From an uncultured Clostridia bacterium (lineage in GTDB: Bacteria > Bacillota > Clostridia > UMGS1883), in assembly GCA_934454525.1 (NCBI GenBank), contig CAKSFM010000014.1:1-64000 (forward strand): a DNA stretch of 64,000 nucleotides, read 5' to 3'. Under the pieces are notes generated by a model that was not told where the DNA came from, did not search any database, and saw only the letters and a program-made list of their open reading frames with translations. Below are positions 17,094 through 27,120 of the stretch, piece after piece; position 1 is the first letter of the stretch; the number at the start of each line of letters is the position of its first letter. The position numbers were made by a program, and so were the translations under genes.

Positions 17094-18275
17094 TCATTGA
17101 CGGACGCAGGCATTTCCGGCAATGAAACCGGTGAGCCATGCCCAGTGCAGATTATATCCGCCGCAAAGACCGGCGCAGTCAAGCGCTTCGCCGGTGCAGA
17201 AAATGCCCCGGCATTTCTTTGATTCAAGCGTTGACGGGTGAAATTCAGAAAGCTCTGCGCCGCCGCGCGTTGTCTGTGCATTTGAAAATCCGCAGGTGTC
17301 AACGGCAGTGAAATTAAGAAATTTCATTGTTTGCGCAATGAGCGCAAGTTCACTGCTTTGCAGCTGGCCGCATAATTTATGCGGCGGAATTTTGCAGCGG
17401 CTGAGAATATAGCGAAAAAGCGATTTATGGATAACACCGGTCATAAAGTCTTCGGCGGCGCGGCTTTGGAGCATGACAGCGCGGACTGTAAGTTCATTTT
17501 GCAGTTCCGAAAGCTCCGTTTCGGGAATAAGGTCAAGCGAAACGCACATATCTTTGCCGTTAAACATCGATGAAAGCTGCATAACGGCTATGCCCGAAAG
17601 TCCGTAATCGGTGAACTGTACCTCGCCCTGCTCACAGCACCCGTTCACCGAAACGGTGCAGCCGGCGCGGATTCCTTTAAGCTGAGCAGTGCTTTCGCGC
17701 GTTTTGAGCGGAACAAGCATGGGGTGCGGCGCATGAATCGTATGTCCAAAGGATTTCAGCAGATCAAAAGCATTTCCGTCCGTGCCGAACATCGGAGCGG
17801 CAGAACCGCCGCAGGCAATTATAACGCGGTCAAAGCTTTCGCCGAGTATGCGAAAGCTGTTTTTTTCTGTTTTCCCGGGGCGGATTTCCTTAACAAATGA
17901 ATTTGTTTTTATTTTAACGCCGAGGCGCTCTGCTTCAAAGCGCAGTGCGTCCGAAACTGCGGCAGCTCTCCTGCTGCGCGGATAAATGCGCCCGTCCTCA
18001 GAAATAAACGGAATCCCGAGCGAAGCGAAAAATTCACTTTCATCATGTGCGGAAAAACGGCGCAGCAACCCCTCTGCCGCTTTCGGGGAGGAGGTTATAT
18101 AGTGCTTTGCCGAAATGTCCTCATTTGACAGATTGCATCTGCCGTTGCCGGTTGCAAGCAGCTTTTTTAAAATTCTGTCACTGCGCTCAAAAACGGTGAC
18201 ATGTTCACCGTTTCGCGCCGAAAAAACGGCGGCGGTCATTCCCGATGCTCCGCCGCCGATAATTGCAGTTTTCAA
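17094..18275 (-). CDS. HI0933/BaiN-type flavoprotein
   Basis: The 393-residue protein has the N-terminal FAD motif IIGGGASGMTAAVFSA, the LLATGNGRCNLSN block, and the C-terminal GLCGGYNLHWAWLTG motif typical of YhiN/BaiN proteins. Members are NAD(P)/FAD oxidoreductases; BaiN takes part in bile-acid dehydroxylation in some gut Clostridia, but most are uncharacterised and I do not infer that role here. The start overlaps the gpsA stop by four bases (coupled). Confidence 0.85.
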   Translation of the reverse strand: MKTAIIGGGASGMTAAVFSARNGEHVTVFERSDRILKKLLATGNGRCNLSNEDISAKHYITSSPKAAEGLLRRFSAHDESEFFASLGIPFISEDGRIYPRSRRAAAVSDALRFEAERLGVKIKTNSFVKEIRPGKTEKNSFRILGESFDRVIIACGGSAAPMFGTDGNAFDLLKSFGHTIHAPHPMLVPLKTRESTAQLKGIRAGCTVSVNGCCEQGEVQFTDYGLSGIAVMQLSSMFNGKDMCVSLDLIPETELSELQNELTVRAVMLQSRAAEDFMTGVIHKSLFRYILSRCKIPPHKLCGQLQSSELALIAQTMKFLNFTAVDTCGFSNAQTTRGGAELSEFHPSTLESKKCRGIFCTGEALDCAGLCGGYNLHWAWLTGFIAGNACVRQ

Positions 18276-19270
18276 AGTATATCAGCCTCGCTTTTGCGGT
18301 CACGCGTCATCAGCATATTAACTGCCGTGCGCGGATCGGTTCCGTTAAACAAAACGTTGTATGCCGCTTCGGTTATCGGCATTTCAACGTTGTGTTTCCG
18401 TGAAAGTGCATATGCTGCGCGCGTTGCGTCAACGCCTTCAACCGTCATATGAACCTCACGCAGCGCTTCATCAAGGGTTTTTCCCTTGCCGATAAGTATT
18501 CCGGCACGGCGGTTGCGGCTGTGCATTGATGTGCACGTTACAATAAGGTCGCCGACGCCGCTGAGTCCGGAAAAGGTTTTCTCATTTGCGCCGAGCTTCA
18601 TGCCGAGTCTTGCAATTTCATGCAGGCCGCGCGTCATCAGCGCTGCTTTGGTGTTATCTCCGTACCCGAGTCCGTCAGTGATGCCGGCGCAGAGGGCAAT
18701 AACGTTTTTGAGCGCTCCACCGAATTCAACTCCGCATATGTCCGGGTTTGTATACACGCGGAATGTGCCTGACATGAATATTAACTGAAGCTTTTCTGCC
18801 TCCTCCGCTGATTTGCATGCGATAACATTCGTTGTCGGAATACCGCGCGCAACCTCCTCCGCATGCGACGGACCGCTCATAACCGCGATTGTGGAATCGG
18901 GCATTTCCTGCTCGAAAACCTCACTCAGGCGGCAGCCCGTTTCCTCGTCAAAACCCTTTGAAAGGTTGACAACGGTTTTGCCGTTTCCCTTGCGGCTGAG
19001 CTTTTTCGCAGTTGCGCGGACAGCCTTTGACGGAACAACCGACACAAGCACCTCGCCGTATTCCGCTGCAAAATCAATATCACTTGTAAATGTTATGTCA
19101 GCGTTTCCGAAAGGCACCCCGGGGAGAAACTCCTTGTTTTCCCTGTCCTTTTCAAGGCGCGCACGTTCCTCTTCAAGATATGACCACAGGCAGACGCTGT
19201 GCCCGTTGCGGCAGAGCAGAAGTGCCGCAGCGGTTCCCCAGCCGCCGCTCCCGATTACAGATATTTTCAC
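18272..19270 (-). CDS. gpsA: NAD(P)-dependent glycerol-3-phosphate dehydrogenase
   Basis: The 332-residue enzyme reduces dihydroxyacetone phosphate to sn-glycerol 3-phosphate for phospholipid synthesis. The Rossmann motif is VIGSGGWGTAAALLL; catalytic and substrate blocks include GPSHAEEVARGIPT and EFGGALKNVIAL. I chose GTG 19270 (MKISVIGSGG) behind AAAGG, since homologues start here; an in-frame ATG lies three codons upstream. It sits directly after plsY, which uses its product. Confidence 0.95.
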   Translation of the reverse strand: MKISVIGSGGWGTAAALLLCRNGHSVCLWSYLEEERARLEKDRENKEFLPGVPFGNADITFTSDIDFAAEYGEVLVSVVPSKAVRATAKKLSRKGNGKTVVNLSKGFDEETGCRLSEVFEQEMPDSTIAVMSGPSHAEEVARGIPTTNVIACKSAEEAEKLQLIFMSGTFRVYTNPDICGVEFGGALKNVIALCAGITDGLGYGDNTKAALMTRGLHEIARLGMKLGANEKTFSGLSGVGDLIVTCTSMHSRNRRAGILIGKGKTLDEALREVHMTVEGVDATRAAYALSRKHNVEMPITEAAYNVLFNGTDPRTAVNMLMTRDRKSEADIL

Positions 19271-19283
19271 AGAAATCATCCTT

Positions 19284-19880
19284 TCATGCAGATTTATGCC
19301 CAAGCTTGTTTTCAGTTCCGAGAATAAGGCGCGAGATGTTGGCGTGATGGCGGATTATGCAAAGTGCACCCATCACAGTGCACATAATTGTAAATTCATC
19401 AAGCGCCCTGTCGAACACAAACGAAAATATAATAACGGCAGCCGAAGCTGCAATTGATGAAAGCGAAACATAGCGGCTTATGATAAGAACAAGTGCAAAA
19501 ACCGCAAGCGCACAAAGTGCAACGCGCACATCGAGCGCAAGAATAACGGCGAAGCTTGTTGCAACGCCTTTTCCGCCGGAAAAACCGTAGTAAACCGGAA
19601 AGTTATGCCCCAAAACAGCGCCGAGCGCCGCGGCACACTGCGCTGCCTCCGAACGGAAGATTAAGCGCGCAAGAATAACGGCGAAAACGCCTTTTAGAAT
19701 ATCAAGCGTGAAAACAAGCGCCGCGCTTCCTTTTCCGTAAACGCGCAGAACATTTGTCGAGCCTGCATTGCCGCTGCCATGGCGGCGGATGTCATCGCCG
19801 CGCAGCCTGGAATACACAATCGCAAAATTCAGCGAGCCGATAAGGTATCCGAAGATAAGGCAGATGATCGGATTAATCAT
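19284..19880 (-). CDS. plsY: Glycerol-3-phosphate acyltransferase PlsY
   Basis: The 198-residue membrane protein transfers an acyl group from acyl-phosphate to glycerol-3-phosphate, the first step of phosphatidic acid synthesis. Family motifs are GSGNAGSTNVLRVYGK, GHNFPVYYGFSGGKGVATS and five membrane helices. ATG 19880 lies behind AAAGGAGC and overlaps the der stop. Together with gpsA it forms a glycerophospholipid pair. Confidence 0.95.
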   Translation of the reverse strand: MINPIICLIFGYLIGSLNFAIVYSRLRGDDIRRHGSGNAGSTNVLRVYGKGSAALVFTLDILKGVFAVILARLIFRSEAAQCAAALGAVLGHNFPVYYGFSGGKGVATSFAVILALDVRVALCALAVFALVLIISRYVSLSSIAASAAVIIFSFVFDRALDEFTIMCTVMGALCIIRHHANISRLILGTENKLGHKSA

Positions 19881-21201
19881 TTCCGTTTTTGCTCCTTTCG
19901 CGCACAATGAATCTCAGCGGAACGGAATCAAGTCCGAAGCTTTCGCGCACACAGTTTTCAATATACCTGATATAGCTGAAGTGCGCAAGCTCGCTGTCAT
20001 TGACAAAAATAACGAATGTCGGCGGCTTTACGGCTGCCTGCGTCATATAATAAAGCTTAAGGCGCTTGCCTTTGTCACTCGGCGGCTGCACACGCATTGT
20101 AGCTTCCGCAAGCACATCGTTCAGCACTCCTGTGCGAAGCCGTGTTGCGCTTTGATTCGTCACAAGCGTCACAAGGTCAAAAATCTTATCCACGCGCTGC
20201 CCCGTAAGCGCAGAAATAAAAAGAATCGGAGCATACGTCATATAACTGAGCGTGTCACGCACCTGCTGAGTGAATTTGTATATGGATTTATCGTCCTTTT
20301 CGACAGCGTCCCATTTGTTAACGCAAACGATTGCCGCCTTGCCCTCTTCATGGGCATACCCGGCAATTTTTGCATCCTGCTCCGTTATTCCGACGGTTGC
20401 ATCAATCATGATTATGCAAACATCGCAGCGTTCAACTGCGCCGACTGAGCGGATAACGCTGAATTTCTCAATCGCATCGTTAACTTTGCCGCGGCGGCGG
20501 ATGCCTGCCGTATCGATAAGCGTGTATTTTACGCCGTCACGCTCATACTGCGTATCAATTGCGTCACGCGTTGTTCCTGCAATATCGGAAACGATAACGC
20601 GGTTTTCACCCAAAATCTTGTTTACAAGCGAGCTTTTGCCGGCATTCGGCTTGCCGACGATTGCAATTTTAACGGAATCGTCAGTCTCCTCCTCGCTTTC
20701 ATCGGGGAAGTGCTTTGCACATTCTTCCAAAACGTCACCCACGCCCATTTTATGAAGCGATGAAATCGCGAAAACGTTTTCAAGACCAAGGTTGTAAAAC
20801 TCGTAAAATTCAAGCGGCGGTTCACCGGGTGTGTCAGCCTTATTCACCGTCAGCACAATCGGTTTTCCGGATTTTTGCAGCATGGTGCAAACCTCGCGGT
20901 CGGCGGCTGTAAGTCCGTCGCGCACATCTGTCATAAAAATTATGACATCAGCCATGTCAATTGCAAGCTCTGCCTGCAGCCGCATCTGTTCGGGAATTAT
21001 TTCCTTTGAATATGGTTCAATGCCGCCTGTATCTATAAGCGTGAAAAGCCTTCCGCACCATTCGCCCTCCGCATAAATGCGGTCACGGGTAACGCCCGGA
21101 GTATCCTCAACGATTGAAATTCGCCTTCCGGCAATCTGATTAAATAATGTGGATTTTCCCACATTCGGTCTGCCCACGATGGCAATAACCGGTTTGGACA
21201 T
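19873..21201 (-). CDS. der: Ribosome biogenesis GTPase Der (EngA)
   Basis: The 442-residue protein has two tandem GTPase domains (GRPNVGKSTLFN near residue 9, GKPNAGKSSLVN near 182) and a C-terminal KH-like domain, the unique Der layout. It acts in 50S subunit assembly. It heads the der-plsY-gpsA series on the minus strand, divergent from uvrB. Confidence 0.96.
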   Translation of the reverse strand: MSKPVIAIVGRPNVGKSTLFNQIAGRRISIVEDTPGVTRDRIYAEGEWCGRLFTLIDTGGIEPYSKEIIPEQMRLQAELAIDMADVIIFMTDVRDGLTAADREVCTMLQKSGKPIVLTVNKADTPGEPPLEFYEFYNLGLENVFAISSLHKMGVGDVLEECAKHFPDESEEETDDSVKIAIVGKPNAGKSSLVNKILGENRVIVSDIAGTTRDAIDTQYERDGVKYTLIDTAGIRRRGKVNDAIEKFSVIRSVGAVERCDVCIIMIDATVGITEQDAKIAGYAHEEGKAAIVCVNKWDAVEKDDKSIYKFTQQVRDTLSYMTYAPILFISALTGQRVDKIFDLVTLVTNQSATRLRTGVLNDVLAEATMRVQPPSDKGKRLKLYYMTQAAVKPPTFVIFVNDSELAHFSYIRYIENCVRESFGLDSVPLRFIVRERSKNGND

Positions 21202-21441
21202 TGTTTTTGCCCCTTTCCTGATCTGTATAAATAATTCAGAAAAATTATATCATGCTTTCGGAAAAAAATCAACAGCCGATACGCAAAAAATCGAGTTCGG
21301 ATACTGACATATTTATGACGAAAGAAAATCTTTTTGTATGATATTCACATATTATCACAGGCTTTACATGATGTCAAGCCGTCAGGGAATGTGCTGCTTC
21401 GGGCAGCCGCAAAAAAATCGTACGAAAAAAGCCGCAAACGG

Positions 21442-21470
21442 TTGAAAAAACTTGCAAAACGGTATATAAT
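21442..21470 (+). promoter_or_regulatory. Promoter of uvrBA
   Basis: TTGAAA and TATAAT are spaced by 17 bases, ending 28 bases before the uvrB start. I could not recognise a LexA operator with confidence. Confidence 0.75.
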
Positions 21471-21498
21471 AAATAAGATACGATCGGAGGCGGTGCGA

Positions 21499-23439
21499 AT
21501 GAATTTTAAACTTGTTTCGGATTACAAGCCGACGGGTGATCAGCCGGAGGCGATTGAGAGCCTTGTGCGCGGAATAGAGCGCGGAGAGCGCGGTCAGACG
21601 CTTCTGGGCGTTACCGGAAGCGGAAAAACGTTTACAATTGCAAATGCGATTGCGCGCGTTAATAAGCCGACGCTTGTTCTTGCACATAACAAAATTCTTG
21701 CGGCTCAGCTTTGCACGGAGTTTAAGGAGTTTTTTCCCGAAAACGCCGTTGAATATTTTGTGAGCTACTATGATTACTATCAGCCGGAGGCATATATTCC
21801 GTCGAGCGACACATATATAGAAAAGGACGCGCAGATTAACGATGAAATCGACAAGCTGCGCCACAGTGCGACAAGCGCGCTGTTTGAACGGCGCGATGTT
21901 ATCGTTGTTGCATCAGTCAGCTGTATATACGGTCTTGGTGATCCGGAGGATTATAAAACGCTTGTGCTGTCGCTGCGGCCGGGTATGCGCAAGGATCGTG
22001 ACGAGGCAGTTGCGCGCCTTGTTGAAATGCAGTACGAAAGAAACGATATAAATTTTGTGCGCGGTAAATTCCGTGTGCACGGAGATGTGCTTGAGATTTT
22101 TCCGGTTACAACATCGGAAAATGCGGTGCGCGTTGAATTCTTCGGCGATGAAATTGAAAGGATAAGCGAGATTGACACGCTGACGGGAGAGGTGCTCGGA
22201 ACGAGAAGCCACATAGCCATATTCCCGGCTTCGCACTATGTTACAACGCCGGAAAAGAGAGAACGCGCGATAGTTTCAATTCAAAAAGAGCTTGACGAGC
22301 GGCTTGCGGAGCTTAAAGCGCAGGACAAGCTGCTTGAAGCGCAGCGGCTTTCCGAGCGTACGCTTTATGATATTGAAATGATGCGTGAAATCGGGTTTTG
22401 CAGCGGAATAGAAAATTATTCGCGCCATATAAGCGGCAGAGCGCCGGGAAGTGCGCCGTACACGCTTTTGGATTACTTTCCGGACGATTTCCTGCTTGTG
22501 ATTGATGAAAGCCATGTCACAATTCCGCAGGTGCGCGCGATGTATGCCGGGGACAGAAGCCGCAAAAAGAGCCTTATCGATTACGGCTTCCGCCTGCCAT
22601 CGGCATACGACAACAGACCGCTGAATTTTGAAGAATTTGAGCAGCGGATAAATCAGGTGATATTCGTGAGCGCAACCCCGGCGGATTACGAAAAGGAACA
22701 TTCCGAAAGCGTGGCGCAGCAGGTTATCCGCCCGACCGGACTTCTTGACCCGCAGGTGTTTGTGCGCCCGATAAAAGGTCAGATTGACGATTTGCTGACG
22801 GAAATTTATGCGCGGACGGACAAGCATGAACGTGTTCTTGTCACAACGCTGACAAAGAAAATGGCTGAGGATCTGACGGACTATCTCAGAACAATGGGCG
22901 TTAAGGTGAAATATATGCATTCCGATGTTGAAACGATTGAGCGAATGGAAATCGTGCGCGATTTGCGGCTCGGAGTGTTCGATGTGCTTGTCGGGATAAA
23001 TCTTCTGCGTGAAGGATTGGACATTCCGGAGGTGTCGCTCGTGGCAATTCTCGATGCTGACAAGGAGGGCTTTCTCCGCAGTGAAACCTCGCTGATTCAG
23101 ACAATCGGCAGAACTGCGCGAAACGTTAACGGGCAGGTTATCATGTATGCCGACACGGTTACGGAATCCATGCGCCGCGCCATCGATGAAACAGAGCGCC
23201 GCCGCGCCATTCAGCAGCGGTACAACGAGGAGCACGGAATAACGCCGAAAGGCATTGTTAAAAACATCGGCGATGTGATTGCGGCAACGCATGAGGAAGA
23301 GGAAGAAAAGACGGTAAACAACGCGGAAAAGGTTCTTATAAAGCTTGAGGACGAAATGCGCCGTGCGGCGGACGAGCTCCGCTTTGAGGACGCAGCGAAA
23401 ATCCGCGATAAAATAAAGAGGTTAAAGGATAAAATATGA
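21499..23439 (+). CDS. uvrB: Excinuclease ABC subunit B
   Basis: The 646-residue helicase-like subunit of nucleotide excision repair. Walker A is GVTGSGKTFT; the beta-hairpin region YYDYYQPEAYIPSSDTYIEK, helicase motif VI QTIGRTARN, and a C-terminal UVR domain (LEDEMRRAADELRFEDAAKI) are all present. ATG 21499 follows GGAGG; the longer open frame upstream contains the promoter and is not coding. The stop overlaps the uvrA start by four bases. Confidence 0.97.
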   Translation: MNFKLVSDYKPTGDQPEAIESLVRGIERGERGQTLLGVTGSGKTFTIANAIARVNKPTLVLAHNKILAAQLCTEFKEFFPENAVEYFVSYYDYYQPEAYIPSSDTYIEKDAQINDEIDKLRHSATSALFERRDVIVVASVSCIYGLGDPEDYKTLVLSLRPGMRKDRDEAVARLVEMQYERNDINFVRGKFRVHGDVLEIFPVTTSENAVRVEFFGDEIERISEIDTLTGEVLGTRSHIAIFPASHYVTTPEKRERAIVSIQKELDERLAELKAQDKLLEAQRLSERTLYDIEMMREIGFCSGIENYSRHISGRAPGSAPYTLLDYFPDDFLLVIDESHVTIPQVRAMYAGDRSRKKSLIDYGFRLPSAYDNRPLNFEEFEQRINQVIFVSATPADYEKEHSESVAQQVIRPTGLLDPQVFVRPIKGQIDDLLTEIYARTDKHERVLVTTLTKKMAEDLTDYLRTMGVKVKYMHSDVETIERMEIVRDLRLGVFDVLVGINLLREGLDIPEVSLVAILDADKEGFLRSETSLIQTIGRTARNVNGQVIMYADTVTESMRRAIDETERRRAIQQRYNEEHGITPKGIVKNIGDVIAATHEEEEEKTVNNAEKVLIKLEDEMRRAADELRFEDAAKIRDKIKRLKDKI

Positions 23440-26258
23440 AAAATATTATTATAAAAGGAGCAAGAGAGAATAATCTGAAAAACGTTGACCTTGAAATTCC
23501 GCGTGACAAGCTTGTTGTGTTCACGGGACTTTCGGGCAGCGGGAAAACCTCGCTTGCGTTCGACACGATTTTTGCCGAGGGGCAGCGGCGTTATGTTGAG
23601 TCACTTTCGTCATATGCACGTCAGTTCCTGGGTCAGATGGAAAAGCCGGATGTTGACTATATCGAGGGGCTCAGTCCGGCAATCAGTATTGACCAGAAAA
23701 CAACAAACAAAAATCCGCGTTCAACAGTCGGTACGGTTACGGAAATATACGATTATTTAAGGTTGTTGTTTGCGCGTGTGGGCGTTCCGCACTGCCCGAA
23801 GTGCGGCAAGGTCATAAACCGCCAGTCAATCGACCAGATTGTTGACCGTGTGCTTGCAATGCCGGAGGAGAGCCGTATTCAGATTCTTGCGCCCGTTATC
23901 CGCGCGAAAAAGGGAGAGCACAGAAAAATTTTCGAAAGTGCAAGAAAAAGCGGTTATGTCCGTGTGCGTGTTGACGGAATAATATACGATTTAAGCGAAG
24001 AAATTGACCTTGACAAGCAGAAAAAGCACAGCATTGAAATAGTTGTTGACAGGCTTGTGCTGCGCGGAGATATTCGCAAGCGCCTTGCCGATTCGCTTGA
24101 AACGGCGCTGCACCTTGCAAACGGACTTTGCGCGGTACTGTGCGGTGAGGAGGTTTTCTCATTCAGCCAGAATTATGCCTGTGAAGATTGCGGAATAAGC
24201 CTTGAGGAGCTTTCCCCGAGAATGTTTTCTTTCAACAGTCCGTTCGGCGCGTGTCCGAAGTGCTCGGGTATCGGAGCTTTGAAAAGAATCGATCCGTCGC
24301 TTGTGCTTGTCAGCGATGAGCTGTCTGTTATGGAGGGCGCATTTCACGTCAGCGGATGGCGCGCTCCCGACAAGGAAGAAAGCGTTGCCAATGCATATTA
24401 CCGCGCACTGGCAAAAAAATATAATTTCAGTCTTGACGTTCCCGTGAAAAAGCTGCCTCAGAATATTATAGACATTATTCTTTTCGGCACAAACGGAGAG
24501 GAAATTGAGGTTGAATACAGAAAAAACGGACGGCGCACAGTTTACAGTACACCGTTTGAGGGATTGGTAAACAATCTTCAGCGCCGCTATGACGAAACGA
24601 CGAGCGAGTGGGCAAAGGCTGATATTGAAAGCCTTATGCGCGAAATCCCGTGCGATGCCTGCAAGGGAAAAAGACTGCGCCGCGAAAGCCTTGCCGTGAC
24701 CGTCGGCGGGAAAAATATTGACGAGGTATGCGGCTTATCTGTCACAAAAGCTGTAAAATTTTTCTCCGGGTTAAAATTCGGGAAAAAGGACTCGGTTATT
24801 GCGGAACAGATACTCAAAGAGATTCTCGCAAGGCTGAAATTCCTTGAAAACGTTGGTTTGGAGTATCTCACAATGTCGCGCTCTGCCGGAACGCTTTCGG
24901 GCGGTGAGGCGCAGCGCATCCGTCTTGCAACGCAAATCGGTTCGGGACTGATGGGAGTTTTGTATATCCTTGACGAGCCGAGCATCGGGCTGCACCAGCG
25001 CGATAACGGCAAGCTGATTGCGGCGCTTAAAAACCTGCGCGATATGGGCAACACCCTGATTGTGGTTGAGCATGATGAGGAAACAATGCTCGAAGCGGAT
25101 TTCATTGTTGATGTCGGGCCCGGCGCCGGAGTGAACGGCGGAAAAATAGTTGCCTGCGGAACGGCGGAAGAAATCATGCAATGCCGCGAATCGATAACGG
25201 GCGACTATCTCAGCGGACGGAAGAAAATTGAAGTTCCCAAGCAGCGGCGCGAAAGAACGGAGCGCGTACTGAAAGTTATCGGAGCAAAGGAAAACAATCT
25301 TAAAAATATCAGTGTGGAAATTCCGCTCGGTCAGTTTGTGTGCGTGACGGGAGTGTCGGGCAGCGGAAAAAGTTCACTCATTAACGAGATTTTGTACAAG
25401 CATCTTGCATGCAGGCTTAACCGTGCGAAAATGATTCCCGGTAAATGCAAAGCAATTGAGGGAACGGACTTCCTCGACAAGGTTATTGCAATCGATCAGT
25501 CACCGATAGGGAGAACACCGCGGTCAAATCCTGCCACTTACACGGGCGTTTTCGGCGACATACGCGAGCTTTTTGCGCAAACTGCGGAGGCAAAGGCGCG
25601 CGGCTACAATGCCGGGCGGTTCAGCTTTAATGTGCGCGGAGGCAGATGCGAATCATGCAGCGGCGACGGCATTATAAAAATAGAAATGCACTTTCTTCCC
25701 GATGTTTATGTTCCGTGCGAGGTCTGCAAGGGCAAGCGATACAACCGCGAAACGCTTGATGTGACTTTCAAAGGAAAAAATATTTATGATGTTCTTGACA
25801 TGACGGTTGATGAAGCGCTTGAGTTTTTTGCATCAATTCCGAAAATAAAGAACAAAATACAAACCATGCAGGACGTTGGACTGGGATATATAAAGCTCGG
25901 TCAGTCATCGACAACACTTTCCGGCGGCGAGGCGCAGCGCGTTAAACTGGCAACGGAACTGAGCAAGAGAAGCACCGGCAGAACGATATATATTCTTGAT
26001 GAGCCGACAACGGGTCTTCACAGCGCCGATGTTCACAAACTGATTGAGGTGCTTGAACGCCTTGTTGAGGGCGGAAACACAGTCCTTGTCATTGAACACA
26101 ATCTTGATGTTATTAAGACGGCGGATTATATTATCGACCTCGGTCCGGAGGGCGGAGAAAATGGCGGCACTCTTGTTGCCTGCGGAACGCCGGAAGAGGT
26201 TGCGGAGAACGAAAAGTCTTATACGGGAATGTTCCTTAAAAAAATACTTTCAGACTAA
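23436..26258 (+). CDS. uvrA: Excinuclease ABC subunit A
   Basis: The 940-residue damage sensor has two ABC ATPase modules (GLSGSGKTSLAFDT, GVSGSGKSSLINEI), two signature motifs (TLSGGEAQRIRLA, TLSGGEAQRVKLA) and zinc modules with CPKCGK, CEDCG/CPKCSG and CESCSGDG/CEVCKGKR. Length is standard. It is coupled to uvrB by an ATGA overlap. Confidence 0.97.
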   Translation: MKNIIIKGARENNLKNVDLEIPRDKLVVFTGLSGSGKTSLAFDTIFAEGQRRYVESLSSYARQFLGQMEKPDVDYIEGLSPAISIDQKTTNKNPRSTVGTVTEIYDYLRLLFARVGVPHCPKCGKVINRQSIDQIVDRVLAMPEESRIQILAPVIRAKKGEHRKIFESARKSGYVRVRVDGIIYDLSEEIDLDKQKKHSIEIVVDRLVLRGDIRKRLADSLETALHLANGLCAVLCGEEVFSFSQNYACEDCGISLEELSPRMFSFNSPFGACPKCSGIGALKRIDPSLVLVSDELSVMEGAFHVSGWRAPDKEESVANAYYRALAKKYNFSLDVPVKKLPQNIIDIILFGTNGEEIEVEYRKNGRRTVYSTPFEGLVNNLQRRYDETTSEWAKADIESLMREIPCDACKGKRLRRESLAVTVGGKNIDEVCGLSVTKAVKFFSGLKFGKKDSVIAEQILKEILARLKFLENVGLEYLTMSRSAGTLSGGEAQRIRLATQIGSGLMGVLYILDEPSIGLHQRDNGKLIAALKNLRDMGNTLIVVEHDEETMLEADFIVDVGPGAGVNGGKIVACGTAEEIMQCRESITGDYLSGRKKIEVPKQRRERTERVLKVIGAKENNLKNISVEIPLGQFVCVTGVSGSGKSSLINEILYKHLACRLNRAKMIPGKCKAIEGTDFLDKVIAIDQSPIGRTPRSNPATYTGVFGDIRELFAQTAEAKARGYNAGRFSFNVRGGRCESCSGDGIIKIEMHFLPDVYVPCEVCKGKRYNRETLDVTFKGKNIYDVLDMTVDEALEFFASIPKIKNKIQTMQDVGLGYIKLGQSSTTLSGGEAQRVKLATELSKRSTGRTIYILDEPTTGLHSADVHKLIEVLERLVEGGNTVLVIEHNLDVIKTADYIIDLGPEGGENGGTLVACGTPEEVAENEKSYTGMFLKKILSD

Positions 26259-26315
26259 ATAGAAGAATAGCCCTCCCCGGAAGCGAATATAATTGTTCTG
26301 AGGGAGGGCTTATCA

Positions 26316-26597
26316 ATGGAAGAAAAACAGATTTCTCCGAAGAAAAAGGGTAATATTATAATAGAAAACAGGCAGAATATGAGTGTTTCGGGAATAACCG
26401 ATGTTGAAAGCTTTGACACGGATAAAATAATACTTCTCACACCCGACGGAACGCTGACCGTGACAGGGAGTGATATGCGCGTGAAAAAGCTCAGTGCGGA
26501 AAGCGGCGAGGCATTCATTGAGGGCGGAATAAACGGCTGCATATACACTGACGGCAAGCATGAAAAAGAGGGATTTCTGAGAAGGGTGCTTAAATGA
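26316..26597 (+). CDS. yabP: Sporulation protein YabP
   Basis: The 93-residue protein belongs to the YabP/YqfC family (ENRQNMSVSGITDVESFD, then ILLTPDGTLTVTGSDM). It is needed for spore cortex formation in Bacillus. Start follows GAGGGAGGG. Its stop overlaps the yabQ start, the usual gene pair. It is the second member of this family in the window after yqfC. Confidence 0.92.
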   Translation: MEEKQISPKKKGNIIIENRQNMSVSGITDVESFDTDKIILLTPDGTLTVTGSDMRVKKLSAESGEAFIEGGINGCIYTDGKHEKEGFLRRVLK

Positions 26598-27082
26598 CTG
26601 TTTCATCATCACAGCAGATGACTGTTTTTATTTTCAGTGTGCTTGCCGGAATCGGCTGCGGAGTGTTTTTTGATTTTCAGCGGAGCATAAGGCGTGTTTA
26701 CGGCAGCGGAGCTGTGCGCACGGCATTTCAGGATATGCTTTTTACGGCAGTGTGTGCGGCAGCGGCGGTTGCCGTCGGTTTTTGGAAAAACCTCGGGCAG
26801 GTGCGGTATTTCGAGCTGCTCGGAGCATCGGCAGGGGCGCTGATGTATTGTGCGCTGCTGAGCAGATTTGTCATGCGTATGTTCTGCGCTCTGCACAGAC
26901 TTTTCATAACGGTTATAATAAAGCCTCTTGCCGCGCTTGTGCGTTTGGCAATAATCCCGTTTCGCAGGGGCGCAGCACTGCTTAAAAGGCTGTGCGCATT
27001 TTTGAACAGAAAAATACGCCTTACCGCAAAAAAACTTGCAAAGCGGAAAAGGAATATTAAAAAGCGCATTAATATGACATAA
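26594..27082 (+). CDS. yabQ: Spore cortex biosynthesis protein YabQ
   Basis: A 162-residue membrane protein with about four hydrophobic helices, followed by a lysine/arginine-rich tail. It is recognised from its place after yabP and the QQMTVFIFSVLAGIGCGVFF N-terminus with a DFQRSIR motif. YabQ localises to the forespore outer membrane and is required for cortex synthesis. A strong bidirectional hairpin follows the stop. Confidence 0.85.
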   Translation: MTVSSSQQMTVFIFSVLAGIGCGVFFDFQRSIRRVYGSGAVRTAFQDMLFTAVCAAAAVAVGFWKNLGQVRYFELLGASAGALMYCALLSRFVMRMFCALHRLFITVIIKPLAALVRLAIIPFRRGAALLKRLCAFLNRKIRLTAKKLAKRKRNIKKRINMT

Positions 27083-27120
27083 TAAAACGGCTGACCAAAC
27101 TAACGGTCAGCCGTTTTATT
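27081..27120. terminator. Bidirectional terminator between yabQ and the ligase gene
   Basis: A perfect 16-bp stem (AATAAAACGGCTGACC and its complement) with an 8-base loop ends convergent transcripts from both sides. Confidence 0.9.

Noticed and set aside
21300..21500. LexA box before uvrB
   Set aside because: No convincing GAAC-N4-GTTC or CGAAC-type palindrome could be found near the promoter.
22276..23292. 338-codon minus-strand frame inside uvrB
   Set aside because: Antisense to uvrB with no signals of its own.
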